64,000 nucleotides of DNA from Cellulomonas chengniuliangii (GCF_024508335.1 NZ_CP101988.1:2852001-2916000), one strand, 5' to 3'; positions 26,531-37,219 are shown, counted from the stretch's first letter. Notes: a model not told the origin generated them from the letters alone. A program made the numbers and translations.

Positions 26531-26536
26531 ACGGTA
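26531..26536 (-). promoter_or_regulatory. Predicted -10 box of leaderless SURF1 gene
   Basis: TACCGT lies 5 nt before the GTG start codon and no Shine-Dalgarno is present. Confidence 0.4.
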
Positions 26537-26725
26537 ACCCGGCGGGGTGGCGCCCGGGCGCGCGTCGGGCCGTCTCGCGGGAGCCGCACGCCGAGAGGGC
26601 CGCGCACAGGGGTGAGTTCGCCCACATCCGGGGCTGGGACCCCGGCGCGGCGAGCGTGCGACCTGCGCACCTGTTCCCCGTGGTCATCGGCAGGCTGTGC
26701 GCCGACTCGCCGCATGAGGTTGTAT

Positions 26726-26770
26726 GACAGGAGGACCCAGACGGTGGTCCTGTCGTCCCCCGCCTGGGTC
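26726..26770 (+). other. Interleaved inverted repeats in the xfp leader
   Basis: GACAGGA (26726-26732) pairs with TCCTGTC (26748-26754), and GACCCAG (26734-26740) pairs with CTGGGTC (26764-26770). The two 7-bp stems interleave, so they could form a pseudoknot or two alternative hairpins in the phosphoketolase mRNA leader. Confidence 0.3.
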
Positions 26771-26859
26771 GGACGTCCCACTCGACCGTCGCGACAGACG
26801 TAAGGCTTGACACGCTTCCGACGCTGCGGCCCCGGGGGCAGGACGAAAGGCGGGACAGC

Positions 26860-29358
26860 ATGAGCACGATGGCGACACCCGTGAGCAGCACGTCCCCCCA
26901 GAGCTGGGCCACCGGCGGCCCGCCTGTCGGGCCGGAGACGCTCGAAGTCCTCCACCGGTGGTGGCGCGCCGCCAACTACCTGTCGGTCGGGCAGATCTAC
27001 CTGCTGGACGACCCGCTGCTCCGCGAGCCGTTGACGGTCGACGACGTCAAGCCCCGGCTGCTGGGCCACTGGGGCACCACGCCCGGGCTGAACTTCTTGT
27101 ACGCGCACCTCAACCGGATGATCCGCGACCGCCAGCAGTCCACGCTGTACGTGACCGGCCCGGGCCACGGCGGCCCGGGCCTCGTCGCGAACGCCTACCT
27201 GGACGGCACGTACTCGGAGGTCTACTCCGACATCACCGAGGACAGCGAGGGCCTGCGCCGGCTGTTCCGGCAATTCTCCTTCCCGGGCGGCATCCCCAGC
27301 CACGTCGCGCCCGAGACGCCCGGCTCGATCCACGAGGGCGGCGAGCTCGGCTACTCGTTGTCCCACGCGTACGGCGCCGCGTTCGACAACCCGGACCTGC
27401 TGGTCGCCGCGGTGATCGGCGACGGCGAGGCGGAGACCGGCCCGTTGGCGACGAGCTGGCACTCCAACAAGTTCGTGCACCCCCTGAACGACGGGGTGGT
27501 CCTGCCGATCCTGCACCTCAACGGGTACAAGATCGCGAACCCGACGGTGCTGGCGCGGATCCCGGACTCGGAGCTGCTGGACCTGATGCGCGGCTACGGC
27601 CACAAGCCGCACGAGTTCGTCGCGGGGTTCGACGACGAGTCCCCGCTGTCGTACCACGCCCGGTTCGCCGAGCTGCTCGACACGGTGATGGACGAGATCG
27701 CCGAGATCAAGGCCCGCGCCGCGGCGGGCGACGAGTCACGGCCCACCTGGCCGATGATCATCTTCCGCACGCCCAAGGGCTGGACCTGCCCCCCGGTCAT
27801 CGACGGCAAGCAGGTCGAGGGCTCGTGGCGCGCGCACCAGGTGCCGCTGGCCAGCGCGCGCGACACCAAGGAGCACCTGGCCACACTCGAGCAGTGGATG
27901 CGCTCGTACCGGCCGCAGGAGCTGTTCGACGCGGACGGCCGGGTCGAGGCCGACATCCGCGCGCTCGCCCCCGAGGGGCCGCTGCGGATGAGCGACAACC
28001 CGCACGCCAACGGCGGCATGCTGCTGCACGACCTGCGCCTGCCCGACTTCCGCGACTTCGCGGTCGACGTGCCGGTGCCCGGCGGCTCGATCGCCGAGGC
28101 TCCGCGGGTGCTCGGGGAGTGGCTCACCGAGGTGATCCGGCGCAACCCGCACAACTTCCGGATCTTCGGGCCCGACGAGACGGCGTCGAACCGCCTGCAG
28201 GCCGTGTTCGAGGTCACCGACAAGCAGTGGGACGCCGAGTTCCTCGACCCGCAGGTGGACGAGCACCTGGCGCGGGCGGGCCGGGTGATGGAGATGCTCT
28301 CCGAGCACCAGTGCCAGGGATGGCTCGAGGGGTACCTCCTGACCGGGCGCCACGGGCTGTTCAACTGCTACGAGGCGTTCATCCACATCGTCGACTCGAT
28401 GTTCAACCAGCACGCCAAGTGGTTGAAGGTCACCCGCGAGATCCCGTGGCGGCGGCCCATCGCGTCGCTCAACTACCTGCTGTCGAGCCATGTGTGGCGC
28501 CAGGACCACAACGGGTTCAGCCACCAGGACCCGGGATTCATCGACCACGTCATCAACAAGAAGGCCGAGATCGTCCGCGTCTACCTGCCGCCGGACGCGA
28601 ACACCCTGCTCAGCACCTACGACCACTGCCTGCGCAGCCGGGACTACGTCAACGTGGTCGTCTCGGGCAAGCAGCCCGCCCCGAACTTCCTGACCATGGA
28701 CCAGGCCGTGGCGCACTGCACCCGCGGCCTGGGCATCTGGGAGTGGGCGGGCAACGAGGCGCCCGGCGAGGACCCCGACGTGGTGCTGGGCTGCGCGGGC
28801 GACGTGCCGACCCTGGAGGTGCTGGCCGCCGCGGACATCCTGCGCCGGGAGCTGCCGCAGCTGCGGGTCCGGGTGATCAATGTGGTCGACCTGATGCGCC
28901 TTCAGGACGCGAAGGAGCACCCGCACGGCCTGTCCGACCGGGACTTCGACACGCTCTTCACCACCGACAAGCCGGTGGTGTTCGCCTATCACGGCTACCC
29001 GTGGCTCATCCACCGGCTGACGTACCGGCGCGCGGGGCACTCGAACATCCACGTGCGCGGGTACAAGGAGGAGGGCACCACCACGACGCCCTTCGACATG
29101 GTGATGCTCAACGACCTGGACCGCTTCCACCTGGTGATCGACGTGATCGACCAGGTCCCGAGCCTGCGCTCGAGGGCCGCGGGCCTGCGCCAGCGGATGA
29201 TGGACGCCCGCCTCGAGGCCCGCGAGTACACCCGCGAGCACGGCGAGGACCTGCCGTCCGTCCGAGAGTGGGTCTGGCCGGACGCCGGCGAGACCGCCAC
29301 CGAGGGCGCCGGGCCGATGTACGACGCGACCGCCGCGACAGGCGGTGACAACGAGTAG
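26860..29358 (+). CDS. xfp: Xylulose-5-P/fructose-6-P phosphoketolase
   Basis: This thiamine-diphosphate enzyme of 832 residues splits xylulose 5-phosphate (and usually fructose 6-phosphate) with phosphate, giving acetyl phosphate plus glyceraldehyde 3-phosphate or erythrose 4-phosphate. Family motifs are clear: [36 protein letters not shown], the ThDP/metal motif [21 protein letters not shown] and [19 protein letters not shown]. It heads an operon with pta and ackA, which convert acetyl phosphate to acetyl-CoA or to acetate and ATP. A Shine-Dalgarno GAAAGGCGGG precedes the ATG. Substrate range (Xfp versus Xpk) cannot be read directly. Confidence 0.96.
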   Translation: MSTMATPVSSTSPQSWATGGPPVGPETLEVLHRWWRAANYLSVGQIYLLDDPLLREPLTVDDVKPRLLGHWGTTPGLNFLYAHLNRMIRDRQQSTLYVTGPGHGGPGLVANAYLDGTYSEVYSDITEDSEGLRRLFRQFSFPGGIPSHVAPETPGSIHEGGELGYSLSHAYGAAFDNPDLLVAAVIGDGEAETGPLATSWHSNKFVHPLNDGVVLPILHLNGYKIANPTVLARIPDSELLDLMRGYGHKPHEFVAGFDDESPLSYHARFAELLDTVMDEIAEIKARAAAGDESRPTWPMIIFRTPKGWTCPPVIDGKQVEGSWRAHQVPLASARDTKEHLATLEQWMRSYRPQELFDADGRVEADIRALAPEGPLRMSDNPHANGGMLLHDLRLPDFRDFAVDVPVPGGSIAEAPRVLGEWLTEVIRRNPHNFRIFGPDETASNRLQAVFEVTDKQWDAEFLDPQVDEHLARAGRVMEMLSEHQCQGWLEGYLLTGRHGLFNCYEAFIHIVDSMFNQHAKWLKVTREIPWRRPIASLNYLLSSHVWRQDHNGFSHQDPGFIDHVINKKAEIVRVYLPPDANTLLSTYDHCLRSRDYVNVVVSGKQPAPNFLTMDQAVAHCTRGLGIWEWAGNEAPGEDPDVVLGCAGDVPTLEVLAAADILRRELPQLRVRVINVVDLMRLQDAKEHPHGLSDRDFDTLFTTDKPVVFAYHGYPWLIHRLTYRRAGHSNIHVRGYKEEGTTTTPFDMVMLNDLDRFHLVIDVIDQVPSLRSRAAGLRQRMMDARLEAREYTREHGEDLPSVREWVWPDAGETATEGAGPMYDATAATGGDNE

Positions 29359-29420
29359 TCCGCACGCTCCCGCACCACCAGCTCCACCCAGTAGATCTTT
29401 CAGAGGAAGAAGCAACACCC

Positions 29421-31502
29421 GTGTCTCGCAACATCTACGTCACCTCGGCTGAGGGCGACACCGGCAAGTCCACCGTCGCCCTCGGCCTGGTCGACCTCCT
29501 GACCCGCTCCGTCGAGCGGGTGGGCGTGTTCCGCCCGATCGCCCGATCCACCGCCACGCCGGACTACGTGCTCGAGCTGCTGCTCGCGCACGACGGCGTC
29601 GACCTCGCCTACGCCGACTGCATCGGCGTCACCTACGACCAGGTGCACGCCGACCCGGAGGCCGCCCTCGGGGAGATCCTCCAGCGGTACCACGCGGTCG
29701 AGCGGCAGTGCGACATCGTCGTCATCGTCGGCACCGATTACACCGACGTGGCCGGCCCCACGGAGCTGTCCTACAACGCCCGCATCGCCGCGAACCTGGG
29801 CGCCCCCGTGCTGCTCGTGGTCAGCGGGAACGGGCGCACCCCGGAGGAGGTCCGCCAGGTCACCGACGTCGCCGTGGGCGAGCTCGAGGCGAACCACGCG
29901 ACCGTGATGGCCGTCGTGGCGAACCGCTGCGCCCCGGCCGAGCTCGACCAGGTGCGCGAGGCCGTCAGCACCGTCGCCCCCGCGTGGGCGCTGCCCGAGG
30001 AGCCGTTCCTCACGGCCCCCACCGTGCGCCAGCTGATGGACGCAGTCGGCGGCACGCTGGCCGTGGGCGACGAGGAGTTGCTCTCCCGCGAGGTCGTCGA
30101 CGTGCTCGTGGGCGCCATGTCGATCGAGCACCTGCTCGACCGGCTGCACGACGGCGTGCTCGTCATCACCCCGGGCGACCGCTCGGACATCCTGCTGGGC
30201 CTGCTGCTCGCGCACGCCGCGGAGGGCTTCCCCTCGCTGGCCGGCATCATCCTCAACGGCGGCTTCTTCCCGCCGCCCACGGTCGCGAAGCTGGTCGAGG
30301 GCCTCGGCTCCCGCCTGCCGATCATCCGCACCGACGCGGGGACGTTCCGCAGCGCCAGTGCCGCCGCCCAGACCCGCGGACGGGTCTCCGCCGACTCGCA
30401 GCGCAAGGTGGACAGCGCGCTGTCGCTGTTCGAGAGCCACGTCGACGGCGCCGCGATCGTCGCCGCGCTCGACGTGCCCCGCCGCGAGGTCGTCACCCCG
30501 CTGATGTTCGAGTACGAGCTGCTGGACCGGGCGCGCGCGAACCGCAAGCACATCGTGCTGCCGGAGGGCAACGACGACCGCATCCTGCGCGCCGCCTCGA
30601 CCCTGCTGCAGCGCGGCGTCGCCGAGCTGACGCTGCTCGGCGACGAGACGTCGATCCGGGCGCGGGCCACCGAGCTGGGCCTGCAGATCGCCGACGCGCA
30701 CATCGTCGACCCCCGCTCGGGCGACACGTTCGAGCGCTTCGCCGAGGAGTACACCAAGCTCCGCGCCCACAAGGGCATGACGGTCGAGCGTGCCCGGGAG
30801 ATCGTCTCGTCGGTGTCGTACTTCGGCACGATGATGGTCGAGCTCGGCCTGGCCGACGGCATGGTCTCGGGCGCGCTGCACACCACCGCGCACACCATCA
30901 AGCCGTCCTTCGAGATCATCAAGACGGCCCCCGGCGTCTCGATCGTGTCGAGCGTGTTCCTGATGTGCCTCGAGGACCGCGTGCTGGTCTACGGCGACTG
31001 CGCCGTGAACCCGGACCCCACCGCCGAGCAGCTCGCGGACATCGCGATCTCCTCCGCGGCGACCGCCGCCCAGTTCGGGGTCGAGCCCCGCATCGCGATG
31101 CTGTCCTACTCGACCGGCGAGTCCGGCTCGGGCGCGGACGTCGACAAGGTCCGCGCGGCGACTGCGCTGGTCCGCGAGCGCCGCCCCGACCTGTCGGTCG
31201 AGGGCCCGATCCAGTACGACGCCGCGGTTGACGCGTCGGTGGCCAGCACGAAGATGCCCGACTCGGCCGTCGCCGGCCGGGCCACGGTCTTCGTCTTCCC
31301 CGACCTGAACACGGGCAACAACACCTACAAGGCCGTGCAGCGCTCCGCCGGCGCCGTCGCCATCGGCCCCGTGCTCCAGGGGCTGCGCAAGCCGGTCAAC
31401 GACCTCTCGCGCGGCGCCCTCGTGCAGGACATCGTCAACACCGTCGCGATCACAGCGATCCAGGCGCAGGCCTTGGACAACACCTCGGAGGACAACGCGT
31501 GA
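29421..31502 (+). CDS. pta: Phosphate acetyltransferase, long form
   Basis: Pta interconverts acetyl phosphate and acetyl-CoA. The 693-residue protein is the long form. The N-terminal BioD-like P-loop domain begins [20 protein letters not shown], a DRTGG-type regulatory domain covers about residues 210-320 ([22 protein letters not shown]), and the catalytic PTA_PTB domain begins [17 protein letters not shown] and contains [17 protein letters not shown]. It is 62 nt after xfp, with GAGGAAG upstream of the GTG. Its stop overlaps the ackA GTG start (GTGA), giving translational coupling. Confidence 0.96.
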   Translation: MSRNIYVTSAEGDTGKSTVALGLVDLLTRSVERVGVFRPIARSTATPDYVLELLLAHDGVDLAYADCIGVTYDQVHADPEAALGEILQRYHAVERQCDIVVIVGTDYTDVAGPTELSYNARIAANLGAPVLLVVSGNGRTPEEVRQVTDVAVGELEANHATVMAVVANRCAPAELDQVREAVSTVAPAWALPEEPFLTAPTVRQLMDAVGGTLAVGDEELLSREVVDVLVGAMSIEHLLDRLHDGVLVITPGDRSDILLGLLLAHAAEGFPSLAGIILNGGFFPPPTVAKLVEGLGSRLPIIRTDAGTFRSASAAAQTRGRVSADSQRKVDSALSLFESHVDGAAIVAALDVPRREVVTPLMFEYELLDRARANRKHIVLPEGNDDRILRAASTLLQRGVAELTLLGDETSIRARATELGLQIADAHIVDPRSGDTFERFAEEYTKLRAHKGMTVERAREIVSSVSYFGTMMVELGLADGMVSGALHTTAHTIKPSFEIIKTAPGVSIVSSVFLMCLEDRVLVYGDCAVNPDPTAEQLADIAISSAATAAQFGVEPRIAMLSYSTGESGSGADVDKVRAATALVRERRPDLSVEGPIQYDAAVDASVASTKMPDSAVAGRATVFVFPDLNTGNNTYKAVQRSAGAVAIGPVLQGLRKPVNDLSRGALVQDIVNTVAITAIQAQALDNTSEDNA

Positions 31503-32761
31503 ACCCGCACCACGGACTCGGCGACCAGCCGGGCCAGCAGGCCGACATCGCCACCCATGGCACCGTGCTCGTCATCAACTCGGGCTCGTCGTCGGTGAAG
31601 TACCAGCTCGTCGACCCCATCGGTGGGGACGCGATCGCGTCCGGCATCGTCGAGCGGATCGGCGCGCAGGACGCACTGCTCACGCACAAGCACAACGGCG
31701 TCTCCACGAAGCTCACGGAGCCGATCACAGACCACGGGCAGGCGCTGCGCCGCGTGCTCGAGCTGTTCGCGGAGCACGGCCCGGACCTGGCCGAGGCGGA
31801 TGTCGTCGCGGTGGGCCACCGGGTGGTGCAGGGCGGGGACGTGTTCGCCGGCCCCGCGCTGATCGACGACGCCGTGGTGGCGGGCATCGAGGCGCTGTCG
31901 CCGCTGGCCCCGCTCCACAACCCGGCCAACGCCCGCGGCATCGAGGTCGCCCGCGAGCTGCTCCCGGACGTGCCGCAGGTCGCGGTGTTCGACTCGTCGT
32001 TCTTCCGCACCCTGCCGGACGCCGCCGCGACGTACGCGATCCCGCAGGACGTCGCCTCGACGTACTCGATCCGCCGGTACGGCGCGCACGGCACCTCGCA
32101 CCAGTACGTCTCGCGCGAGGTCGCCCGCATCGTCGACCGCCCGCTCGAGGACATCAACCAGATCGTGCTGCACCTGGGCAACGGCGCCTCCGCGTCGGCC
32201 GTCCAGGGTGGTGTCGCGGTCGAGACGTCGATGGGCCTGACGCCCCTCGAGGGCCTGGTCATGGGCACCCGCTCGGGCGACATCGACCCGAGCGTCGTCT
32301 TCCACCTGCACCGCAACGCGGGCATGTCGATCGACGAGATCGACGACCTGCTGAACCGCAGGTCGGGCGTCAAGGGCCTGTCCGGCGAGAGCGACTTCCG
32401 CACCCTGCACGAGATGATCGAGGCGGGCGACGAGGACGCGAAGCTGGCCCTGGACGTCTACATCCACCGCCTGCGCAAGTACATCGGCGCGTACACGGCC
32501 GTGCTCGGCCACGTCGACGTCCTGTCCTTCACCGCCGGCATCGGCGAGAACGACGACATCGTGCGGGCACGCGCCCTGACCGGGCTCGAGGGCCTCGGCT
32601 ACACGATCGACCTGGAGCGCAACGCGGGCCGCAAGTCCGACGTCACGGTCATCTCCCCGGACGGCGCCCCGACGCTCGTCCTGGTGGTGCCCACGGCCGA
32701 GGAGCTGGCCATCGCGCGGCTGACCGTCTCGACGATCGCCGCGGCGGCCGCGACCGCCTGA
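31499..32761 (+). CDS. ackA: Acetate kinase
   Basis: AckA converts acetyl phosphate and ADP to acetate and ATP. At 420 residues it is slightly longer than usual because of a hydrophilic leader of about 20 residues before [18 protein letters not shown]. Other family motifs are GHRVVQGGD, the [16 protein letters not shown] segment and [15 protein letters not shown], with FTAGIGEND near the C-terminus. GGAGG lies 8 nt before the GTG, and the start overlaps the pta stop. It is the last gene of the xfp-pta-ackA operon and is followed by a 20-bp hairpin. A later start at the MARKER-like TVLV region is not supported by any Shine-Dalgarno. Confidence 0.96.
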   Translation: MNPHHGLGDQPGQQADIATHGTVLVINSGSSSVKYQLVDPIGGDAIASGIVERIGAQDALLTHKHNGVSTKLTEPITDHGQALRRVLELFAEHGPDLAEADVVAVGHRVVQGGDVFAGPALIDDAVVAGIEALSPLAPLHNPANARGIEVARELLPDVPQVAVFDSSFFRTLPDAAATYAIPQDVASTYSIRRYGAHGTSHQYVSREVARIVDRPLEDINQIVLHLGNGASASAVQGGVAVETSMGLTPLEGLVMGTRSGDIDPSVVFHLHRNAGMSIDEIDDLLNRRSGVKGLSGESDFRTLHEMIEAGDEDAKLALDVYIHRLRKYIGAYTAVLGHVDVLSFTAGIGENDDIVRARALTGLEGLGYTIDLERNAGRKSDVTVISPDGAPTLVLVVPTAEELAIARLTVSTIAAAAATA

Positions 32762-32774
32762 TCGGGACCGCCTG

Positions 32775-32819
32775 ACGACGGCAGGCCGCCACCCTCATGG
32801 GGTGGCGGCCTGCCGTCGT
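32775..32819. terminator. Bidirectional terminator hairpin
   Basis: A perfect 20-bp inverted repeat (32775-32794 with 32800-32819) with a 5-nt loop lies between ackA and the convergent aldehyde dehydrogenase gene. Confidence 0.85.
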
Positions 32820-32845
32820 TCGTGCCAGGGGCTGTCGCCAGGCCG

Positions 32846-34474
32846 TCAGGGCTGCCGCAGCGTCCGCATGGCGCGCAGCAGGCCGGTGTAAACCTCGGTC
32901 CACCGCTCGGCGCCCAGGTCGAACAGCCGGTGCAGGCCCACTCCTGGGCCGCCGAGCACGCTGTGCACGCCGCGCTGCAGGGCGACCGTCTGCTGCTCGG
33001 TGGTCTGCCAGATGCCCTCGGGCCCGTGCCGGTGGCCGAGGCCCGACTGTCCCCGCCCTCCCTGCGGGGCGCCGGTCGAGCCCCACCCGGCCACGTAGCC
33101 CTCGTTGACGTTGACGGTGCCCGCGCCGACGCGGGCGGCGATCTCCGCGCCACGCCGGGTGCTGCGGGTCCACACGCTGGCGTTGAGCCCGAACTCGGTG
33201 TCGTTCATCGCGGCGACGGCCTCGTCGTCGGAGGCCACCCGGTACAGGGCCACGACCGGGCCGAAGGTCTCCTCCCGGAACGCGCGCGCCTGCGGCGGCA
33301 CGTCGCCGAGGATGGTGGGCTCGTAGAACAGCGGCCCGATGTCGGTGCGGTGCACCCCGCCGGCGAGCACCCGAGCGCCGTGGGTGAGCGCGTCCTCGAC
33401 GTGCTCGACCACCCGGGCGAGTTGCTGGGCGGACGTCAGGGACCCCATGTCCGAGGCGTAGTCGAGACCGGGGCCGAGACGCAGCGCACGGGTACGCCGC
33501 ACGAACGCCTCGGTGAACTCGTCTGCCACCGCCTCGTGCACGTACATCCGCTCGATCGACATGCAGAGCTGGCCCGTGTTGGCGAAGCACGCGCGCACGG
33601 CCCCCTCCGCCGCGACCTCGACGTCCACGTCCTCCGCGACGTACATCGGGTTCTTGCCGCCGAGTTCGAGGGTCGCGGGGATGAGCCGCTCCCCCGCGCG
33701 CGCCGCAACGACCCGCCCGGTGGCGGTCGATCCCGTGAACGTCACCTGGTCCACGTGGTCGATCACCGCGGATCCGATGCTCCCGTCCCCCACGACGACC
33801 TGCAGCACGCCGGCGGGCAGCCCGGCCGCCTCGAGCTGCTCAGCCGCCCACAGGGCCGTGAGGGCGGTCTGGGGGTCGGGTCGCAGCACCACGGCGTTGC
33901 CCGCCACGAGGGCTGGCAGCGCGTCCCCGAGAGTCAGAGTCAGGGGGTAGTTCCACGGCGCGATGATGCCCACCACGCCCACCGGGTGCCGCAGCACGTC
34001 GACCTTGGTCAGCACGGGCAGCAGTCCCCGCACCCGGCGTGGCGCCAGGTAGGCGCTGGCGCGGTGGGCGTAGTGCCGGGCGATGATCGCGATGTCGGCG
34101 ACCTCTTCGTACGCGCTCTGGCGGGACTTGCCGTTCTCGAGCTGGATCAGGTCGAGGACGTCGCTCTGGTGGGCGAGCACCAGGTCGTGCACGCGGAGCA
34201 GCACCGCGGCCCGCTCGCGCAACGGGGTGCGGGCCCAGGCGCGCTGCGCGCGGCGGGCGGCGGTCGTGGCGCGGGCGACGTCCTCCGGCGTGGAGAGCGG
34301 CACAGCGGCGATCGGGGCGCCGGTGAACGGCGCGTGCGTGGTGTGCGTCGACCCGCCGGGCGAGGTCACGACGCGGTCGAGCAGCGACCGCACGTCGTCG
34401 GGCTCGAGCACGTAGGTCGCGAGCGGGTCGGTCTCGGGGTCGATGAGCCGGGCGGAGTCAGGATCGTGCGCCAT
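32846..34474 (-). CDS. gabD: Succinic semialdehyde dehydrogenase (GabD2-like)
   Basis: This 542-residue NAD(P)-dependent aldehyde dehydrogenase has the catalytic Glu in LELGGKNP, the catalytic Cys in NTGQLCMSIER, the cofactor loop FTGSTATGR and the C-terminal EETFGPV motif. The N-terminal leader (MAHDPDSARLIDPETDPLATYV) and the C-terminal extension after SGLGHRHGPEGIWQTTEQQTVALQ resemble actinobacterial GabD2 enzymes, which oxidise succinic semialdehyde to succinate in GABA degradation or a 2-oxoglutarate bypass. The substrate is inferred from this resemblance. There is no Shine-Dalgarno; a TAGCCT box sits 6 nt before the ATG. Confidence 0.88.
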   Translation of the reverse strand: MAHDPDSARLIDPETDPLATYVLEPDDVRSLLDRVVTSPGGSTHTTHAPFTGAPIAAVPLSTPEDVARATTAARRAQRAWARTPLRERAAVLLRVHDLVLAHQSDVLDLIQLENGKSRQSAYEEVADIAIIARHYAHRASAYLAPRRVRGLLPVLTKVDVLRHPVGVVGIIAPWNYPLTLTLGDALPALVAGNAVVLRPDPQTALTALWAAEQLEAAGLPAGVLQVVVGDGSIGSAVIDHVDQVTFTGSTATGRVVAARAGERLIPATLELGGKNPMYVAEDVDVEVAAEGAVRACFANTGQLCMSIERMYVHEAVADEFTEAFVRRTRALRLGPGLDYASDMGSLTSAQQLARVVEHVEDALTHGARVLAGGVHRTDIGPLFYEPTILGDVPPQARAFREETFGPVVALYRVASDDEAVAAMNDTEFGLNASVWTRSTRRGAEIAARVGAGTVNVNEGYVAGWGSTGAPQGGRGQSGLGHRHGPEGIWQTTEQQTVALQRGVHSVLGGPGVGLHRLFDLGAERWTEVYTGLLRAMRTLRQP

Positions 34475-34480
34475 GCGTCG

Positions 34481-34486
34481 AGGCTA
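34481..34486 (-). promoter_or_regulatory. Predicted -10 box of leaderless gabD
   Basis: TAGCCT is followed by 6 nt and then the ATG at 34474. No Shine-Dalgarno is present. Confidence 0.45.
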
Positions 34487-34539
34487 CGTCGGGAGCGCGG
34501 TCCGTGTGGACGTACCGCGCGCCCGCCGTCGCCCCGAGG

Positions 34540-35664
34540 TCAGTGCGGCTGGTACGGCGAGACGACGACCTCGACCCGCTGGAACTCCTTGAGGTCCGAG
34601 TACCCCGTCATCGCCATGGCGCGACGCAGGGCGCCCACGAGGTTCAGGGTGCCGTCGGCCGTGTGGCCGGGGCCGAACAGGATCTGCTCGAACGTGCCGG
34701 CCTGGCCCACGTGAACCCGCTCGCCGCGCGGCAGCTGCGGGTGGTGCGCCTCGGGGCCCCAGTGCCATCCCTGGCCGGGGGCCTCGGTGGCCCGGGCGAG
34801 CGCCGCGCCGAGCATCACGGCGTCCGCGCCGCAGGCGATGGCCTTGACGAGGTCGCCCGAGCGGCCCACGCCGCCGTCCGCGATGACGTGCACGTACCGG
34901 CCGCCCGACTCGTCGAGGTAGTCGCGGCGGGCCGCGGCGACGTCCGCCATCGCGGTCGCCATGGGCGCGTGGATGCCCAGCGAGACGCGCGTCGTGTGCG
35001 CCGCGCCGCCGCCGAAGCCGACCAGCACGCCGGCCGCGCCGGTGCGCATGAGGTGCAGCGCCGCCGTGTAGGTGGAGGCCCCGCCGACGATGACGGGCAC
35101 GTCGAGCTCGTAGATGAAGCGCTTGAGGTTCAGCGGCTCGGCCCGGCCCGAGACGTGCTCGGCGGAGACGGTGGTGCCGCGGATGACGAACAGGTCCACG
35201 CCCGCGTCCACGACGACCTGGGAGAACTCCTGGGTCCGCTGCGGCGACAGCGCGCCGGCGACGGTGACGCCCGCGTCCCGGATCTCCTTGAGCCGGAGCC
35301 GGATCAGCTCGGGGTCGATGGGGGCCGAGTACAGCTCCTGCATCCGTGCCGTCGACCCCGCGGCGCCCAGCTCGGCGATCTCCGCGAGGAGCGGCTCGGG
35401 GTTCTCGTAGCGGGTCCACAGCCCTTCGAGGTCCAGGACCCCCAGGCCGCCCGCACGGCCCAGCGCGACCGCGGTGGACGGGCTCATCACCGAGTCCATC
35501 GGCGCGGCCAGCACCGGGATGTCGAAGTGGTACGCGTCGATCTGCCAGCCGACGGAGACCTCCTCGGGGTCACGCGTGCGGCGCGAGGGCACCACAGCCA
35601 CGTCGTCGAAGGAGTATGCGCGCCGTCCGCGCTTGCCGCGTCCGATCTCGATCTCGTTGCTCAC
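34540..35664 (-). CDS. guaB3: GuaB3-family IMP dehydrogenase-like protein
   Basis: This 374-residue protein of the IMPDH/GMPR superfamily lacks the CBS domains of GuaB. It begins with the family sequence EIEIGRGKRGRRAYSFDDVAVVPSRRT and contains PVLAAPMDSVMSP and DGGVGRSGDLVKAIACGADAVM. The loop that holds the IMPDH nucleophile (GSICTTR in the guaB gene of this window) reads GGGAAHTTRVS here and has no Cys, so dehydrogenase activity by the standard mechanism is doubtful. It is separated from guaB by three genes. GTG start with a TAACCT box 6 nt upstream and no Shine-Dalgarno. Confidence 0.9.
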   Translation of the reverse strand: MSNEIEIGRGKRGRRAYSFDDVAVVPSRRTRDPEEVSVGWQIDAYHFDIPVLAAPMDSVMSPSTAVALGRAGGLGVLDLEGLWTRYENPEPLLAEIAELGAAGSTARMQELYSAPIDPELIRLRLKEIRDAGVTVAGALSPQRTQEFSQVVVDAGVDLFVIRGTTVSAEHVSGRAEPLNLKRFIYELDVPVIVGGASTYTAALHLMRTGAAGVLVGFGGGAAHTTRVSLGIHAPMATAMADVAAARRDYLDESGGRYVHVIADGGVGRSGDLVKAIACGADAVMLGAALARATEAPGQGWHWGPEAHHPQLPRGERVHVGQAGTFEQILFGPGHTADGTLNLVGALRRAMAMTGYSDLKEFQRVEVVVSPYQPH

Positions 35665-35670
35665 GAGACC

Positions 35671-35676
35671 AGGTTA
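35671..35676 (-). promoter_or_regulatory. Predicted -10 box of leaderless guaB3
   Basis: TAACCT is followed by 6 nt and then the GTG at 35664. No Shine-Dalgarno is present. Confidence 0.45.
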
Positions 35677-35693
35677 CCGGCGCGCCCGCGGGC

Positions 35694-36260
35694 TCAGGTG
35701 CGCACCGCCTCCCCGACCACCTCAACGAGCATCGTGCAGAACGCGGGCAGGTCGCCCGGCTGGCGCGAGGTGACTAGCGGCCAGCCCTGCTCCTGCCACA
35801 CCGAGACCTCGGCGTCGACCCACGTCGCCCCCGCGTTGCGCAGGTCCGTGGCCAGGCTGTGGTACGAGGTCAGGGTCGCCCCGTCGGCGACCCCCGCGTC
35901 GATCAGCAGCCACGGGCCGTGGCAGATCGCCGCGATGGGCTTGCGCTGCTCGGCGAACGCGCGGACCAGGGCCTGGGCGGCGGGGAGGACGCGCAGGCGG
36001 TCGGCGTTGACCGTGCCCCCGGGGATGACGAGGGCGTCGAACTCCGCGGCCACCACGGCGTCCAGCTGGCGGTCGACGGGGTACGACGCGACCGGCTCGA
36101 GGTCGCCGGAGACCGTGCTCACCTCCCCTGGCTCGGGCGCGACGAGCTCGGCGGCGCCCCCGGCCTCGAGCACGGCGGTCCAGGGCACGGTGAGCTCGGG
36201 GTCCTCGATCCCGGTCATGCTCGTGAGGAACGCGACCTTGGCTCCCACCAGGCGTGACAT
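35694..36260 (-). CDS. DJ-1/PfpI-family protein
   Basis: This 188-residue protein has the DJ-1/PfpI fold with the nucleophile elbow AAICHGPWLLIDAG (Cys near residue 115, followed by His) and the upstream Glu in a VPWTAVLEAGG-type helix. The VIPGGTVNADRLRV segment is also conserved. Family members include chaperone-like glyoxalases/deglycases and proteases; the class closest by pattern is the YhbO/PfpI stress group. The actual activity cannot be read. The ATG has AGGAGG just upstream; a longer open frame to 36398 is not used. It is co-directional with guaB3, 29 nt upstream of it. Confidence 0.85.
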   Translation of the reverse strand: MSRLVGAKVAFLTSMTGIEDPELTVPWTAVLEAGGAAELVAPEPGEVSTVSGDLEPVASYPVDRQLDAVVAAEFDALVIPGGTVNADRLRVLPAAQALVRAFAEQRKPIAAICHGPWLLIDAGVADGATLTSYHSLATDLRNAGATWVDAEVSVWQEQGWPLVTSRQPGDLPAFCTMLVEVVGEAVRT

Positions 36261-36409
36261 GGCAGACCTCCTCGTGTCGTCGGCATCGGCCCCACCACCC
36301 TCACACCGCGCGGCGCGCGCCGCATCCGCGCCCGGGCGCCCAGGGGCGCCTGCCCCGGACTGTCGGCGGCTGGTGGCATGCTGGCCGCGCCGCACCAAGG
36401 AGGACGCAC

Positions 36410-37159
36410 ATGAGCTGGACCCAGGGACCGCTGCTGGGCTTCGACACCGAGACCACCGGCGTCGACATCGAGACCGACCGGATCGTCACCGCGGCGCTCG
36501 TCCGCCGCGACGCCGACGGCACCCAGGTGCAGACCTGGCTCATCAATCCAGGCGTCGATATCCCCGCCGCGGCCAGCGCCATCCACGGCATCACCACCGA
36601 GCAGGCACGCGAAGCCGGCGCCGATCCGGTGGTGGCCCTCGAGGAGATCGCCGACGCGATCGCCGAGGCGCTGCTGCGCGACATACCCGTGGTGGCGTAC
36701 AACGCCACGTTCGACCTGTGCCTGCTCGACGCCGAGCTCGAGCGCCACGGGTTGCCGACCCTGCCGCAGCGCACGGGCCGCGAGACCATGCCGGTGATCG
36801 ACCCGCTGGTGCTGGACCGCCACGAGGACCGGTACCGCAAGGGCAAGCGGAAGCTGGTGGACCTGTGCGGCCACTACGAGGTGGTCGACCCTGGCGCGCT
36901 GCACACGGCGGACGTGGACGTCGTTGCCACGCTCGACGTGCTCGAGCGGATCGTGGCCCGTTTCCCGCACCTCGCGGCCCTGGACCTCGCGGCGCTGCAC
37001 GGCTACCAGGCCGACGCGCACCGGGTCTGGGCGGAGCACTTCAACAGCTGGCGGGAGAGCCGCGGGCTGCCTGGCCTGGGCGCTCACGCCGAGTGGCTCG
37101 GCGCGCGGCCCACCCCCGCCGCACCCTCTCCCTTGGAGTTGATCACATCTCAGTCATGA
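36410..37159 (+). CDS. DEDDh 3'-5' exonuclease (DnaQ-like)
   Basis: This 249-residue stand-alone exonuclease resembles the epsilon proofreading subunit. Exo I is LGFDTETTGVD, Exo II is VAYNATFDLCLLDAEL and Exo III is the HTADVDVVATL segment with the catalytic His and Asp, giving a DEDDh set. The C-terminal 60 residues (HGYQADAHRVWAEHFNSWRESRGL) are typical of the actinobacterial exonuclease paralogue rather than polymerase-associated DnaQ. AAGGAGGA precedes the ATG. Its stop codon lies inside the first copy of a repeated palindromic element that recurs before the next gene. The two genes run in the same direction. Confidence 0.92.
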   Translation: MSWTQGPLLGFDTETTGVDIETDRIVTAALVRRDADGTQVQTWLINPGVDIPAAASAIHGITTEQAREAGADPVVALEEIADAIAEALLRDIPVVAYNATFDLCLLDAELERHGLPTLPQRTGRETMPVIDPLVLDRHEDRYRKGKRKLVDLCGHYEVVDPGALHTADVDVVATLDVLERIVARFPHLAALDLAALHGYQADAHRVWAEHFNSWRESRGLPGLGAHAEWLGARPTPAAPSPLELITSQS

Positions 37160-37166
37160 GTTGCGG
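37146..37166 (+). promoter_or_regulatory. Operator-like element, copy 1
   Basis: CATCTCA-N4-TGAGTT-GCGG overlaps the stop codon of the exonuclease gene. The same 21-nt arrangement recurs 74 nt downstream. The CTCA/TGAG arms form an inverted repeat suited to a dimeric XRE-type repressor. Confidence 0.5.
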
Positions 37167-37219
37167 ACTGCGCTGAGGCGGCGTACACGCCCCGGTTGCC
37201 CCGACCGTCGCCGCGACGT

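Larger units (their letters stand above)
26526..26859. other. 334-nt intergenic region upstream of xfp
   Basis: This region separates the SURF1 start from the phosphoketolase ATG. It contains the leaderless SURF1 -10, a weak TATGAC box at 26723, interleaved inverted repeats at 26726-26770, and a TTGACA at 26807-26812 without a matching -10. A GAAAGGCGGG Shine-Dalgarno precedes the ATG. I see no gene. Confidence 0.6.
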
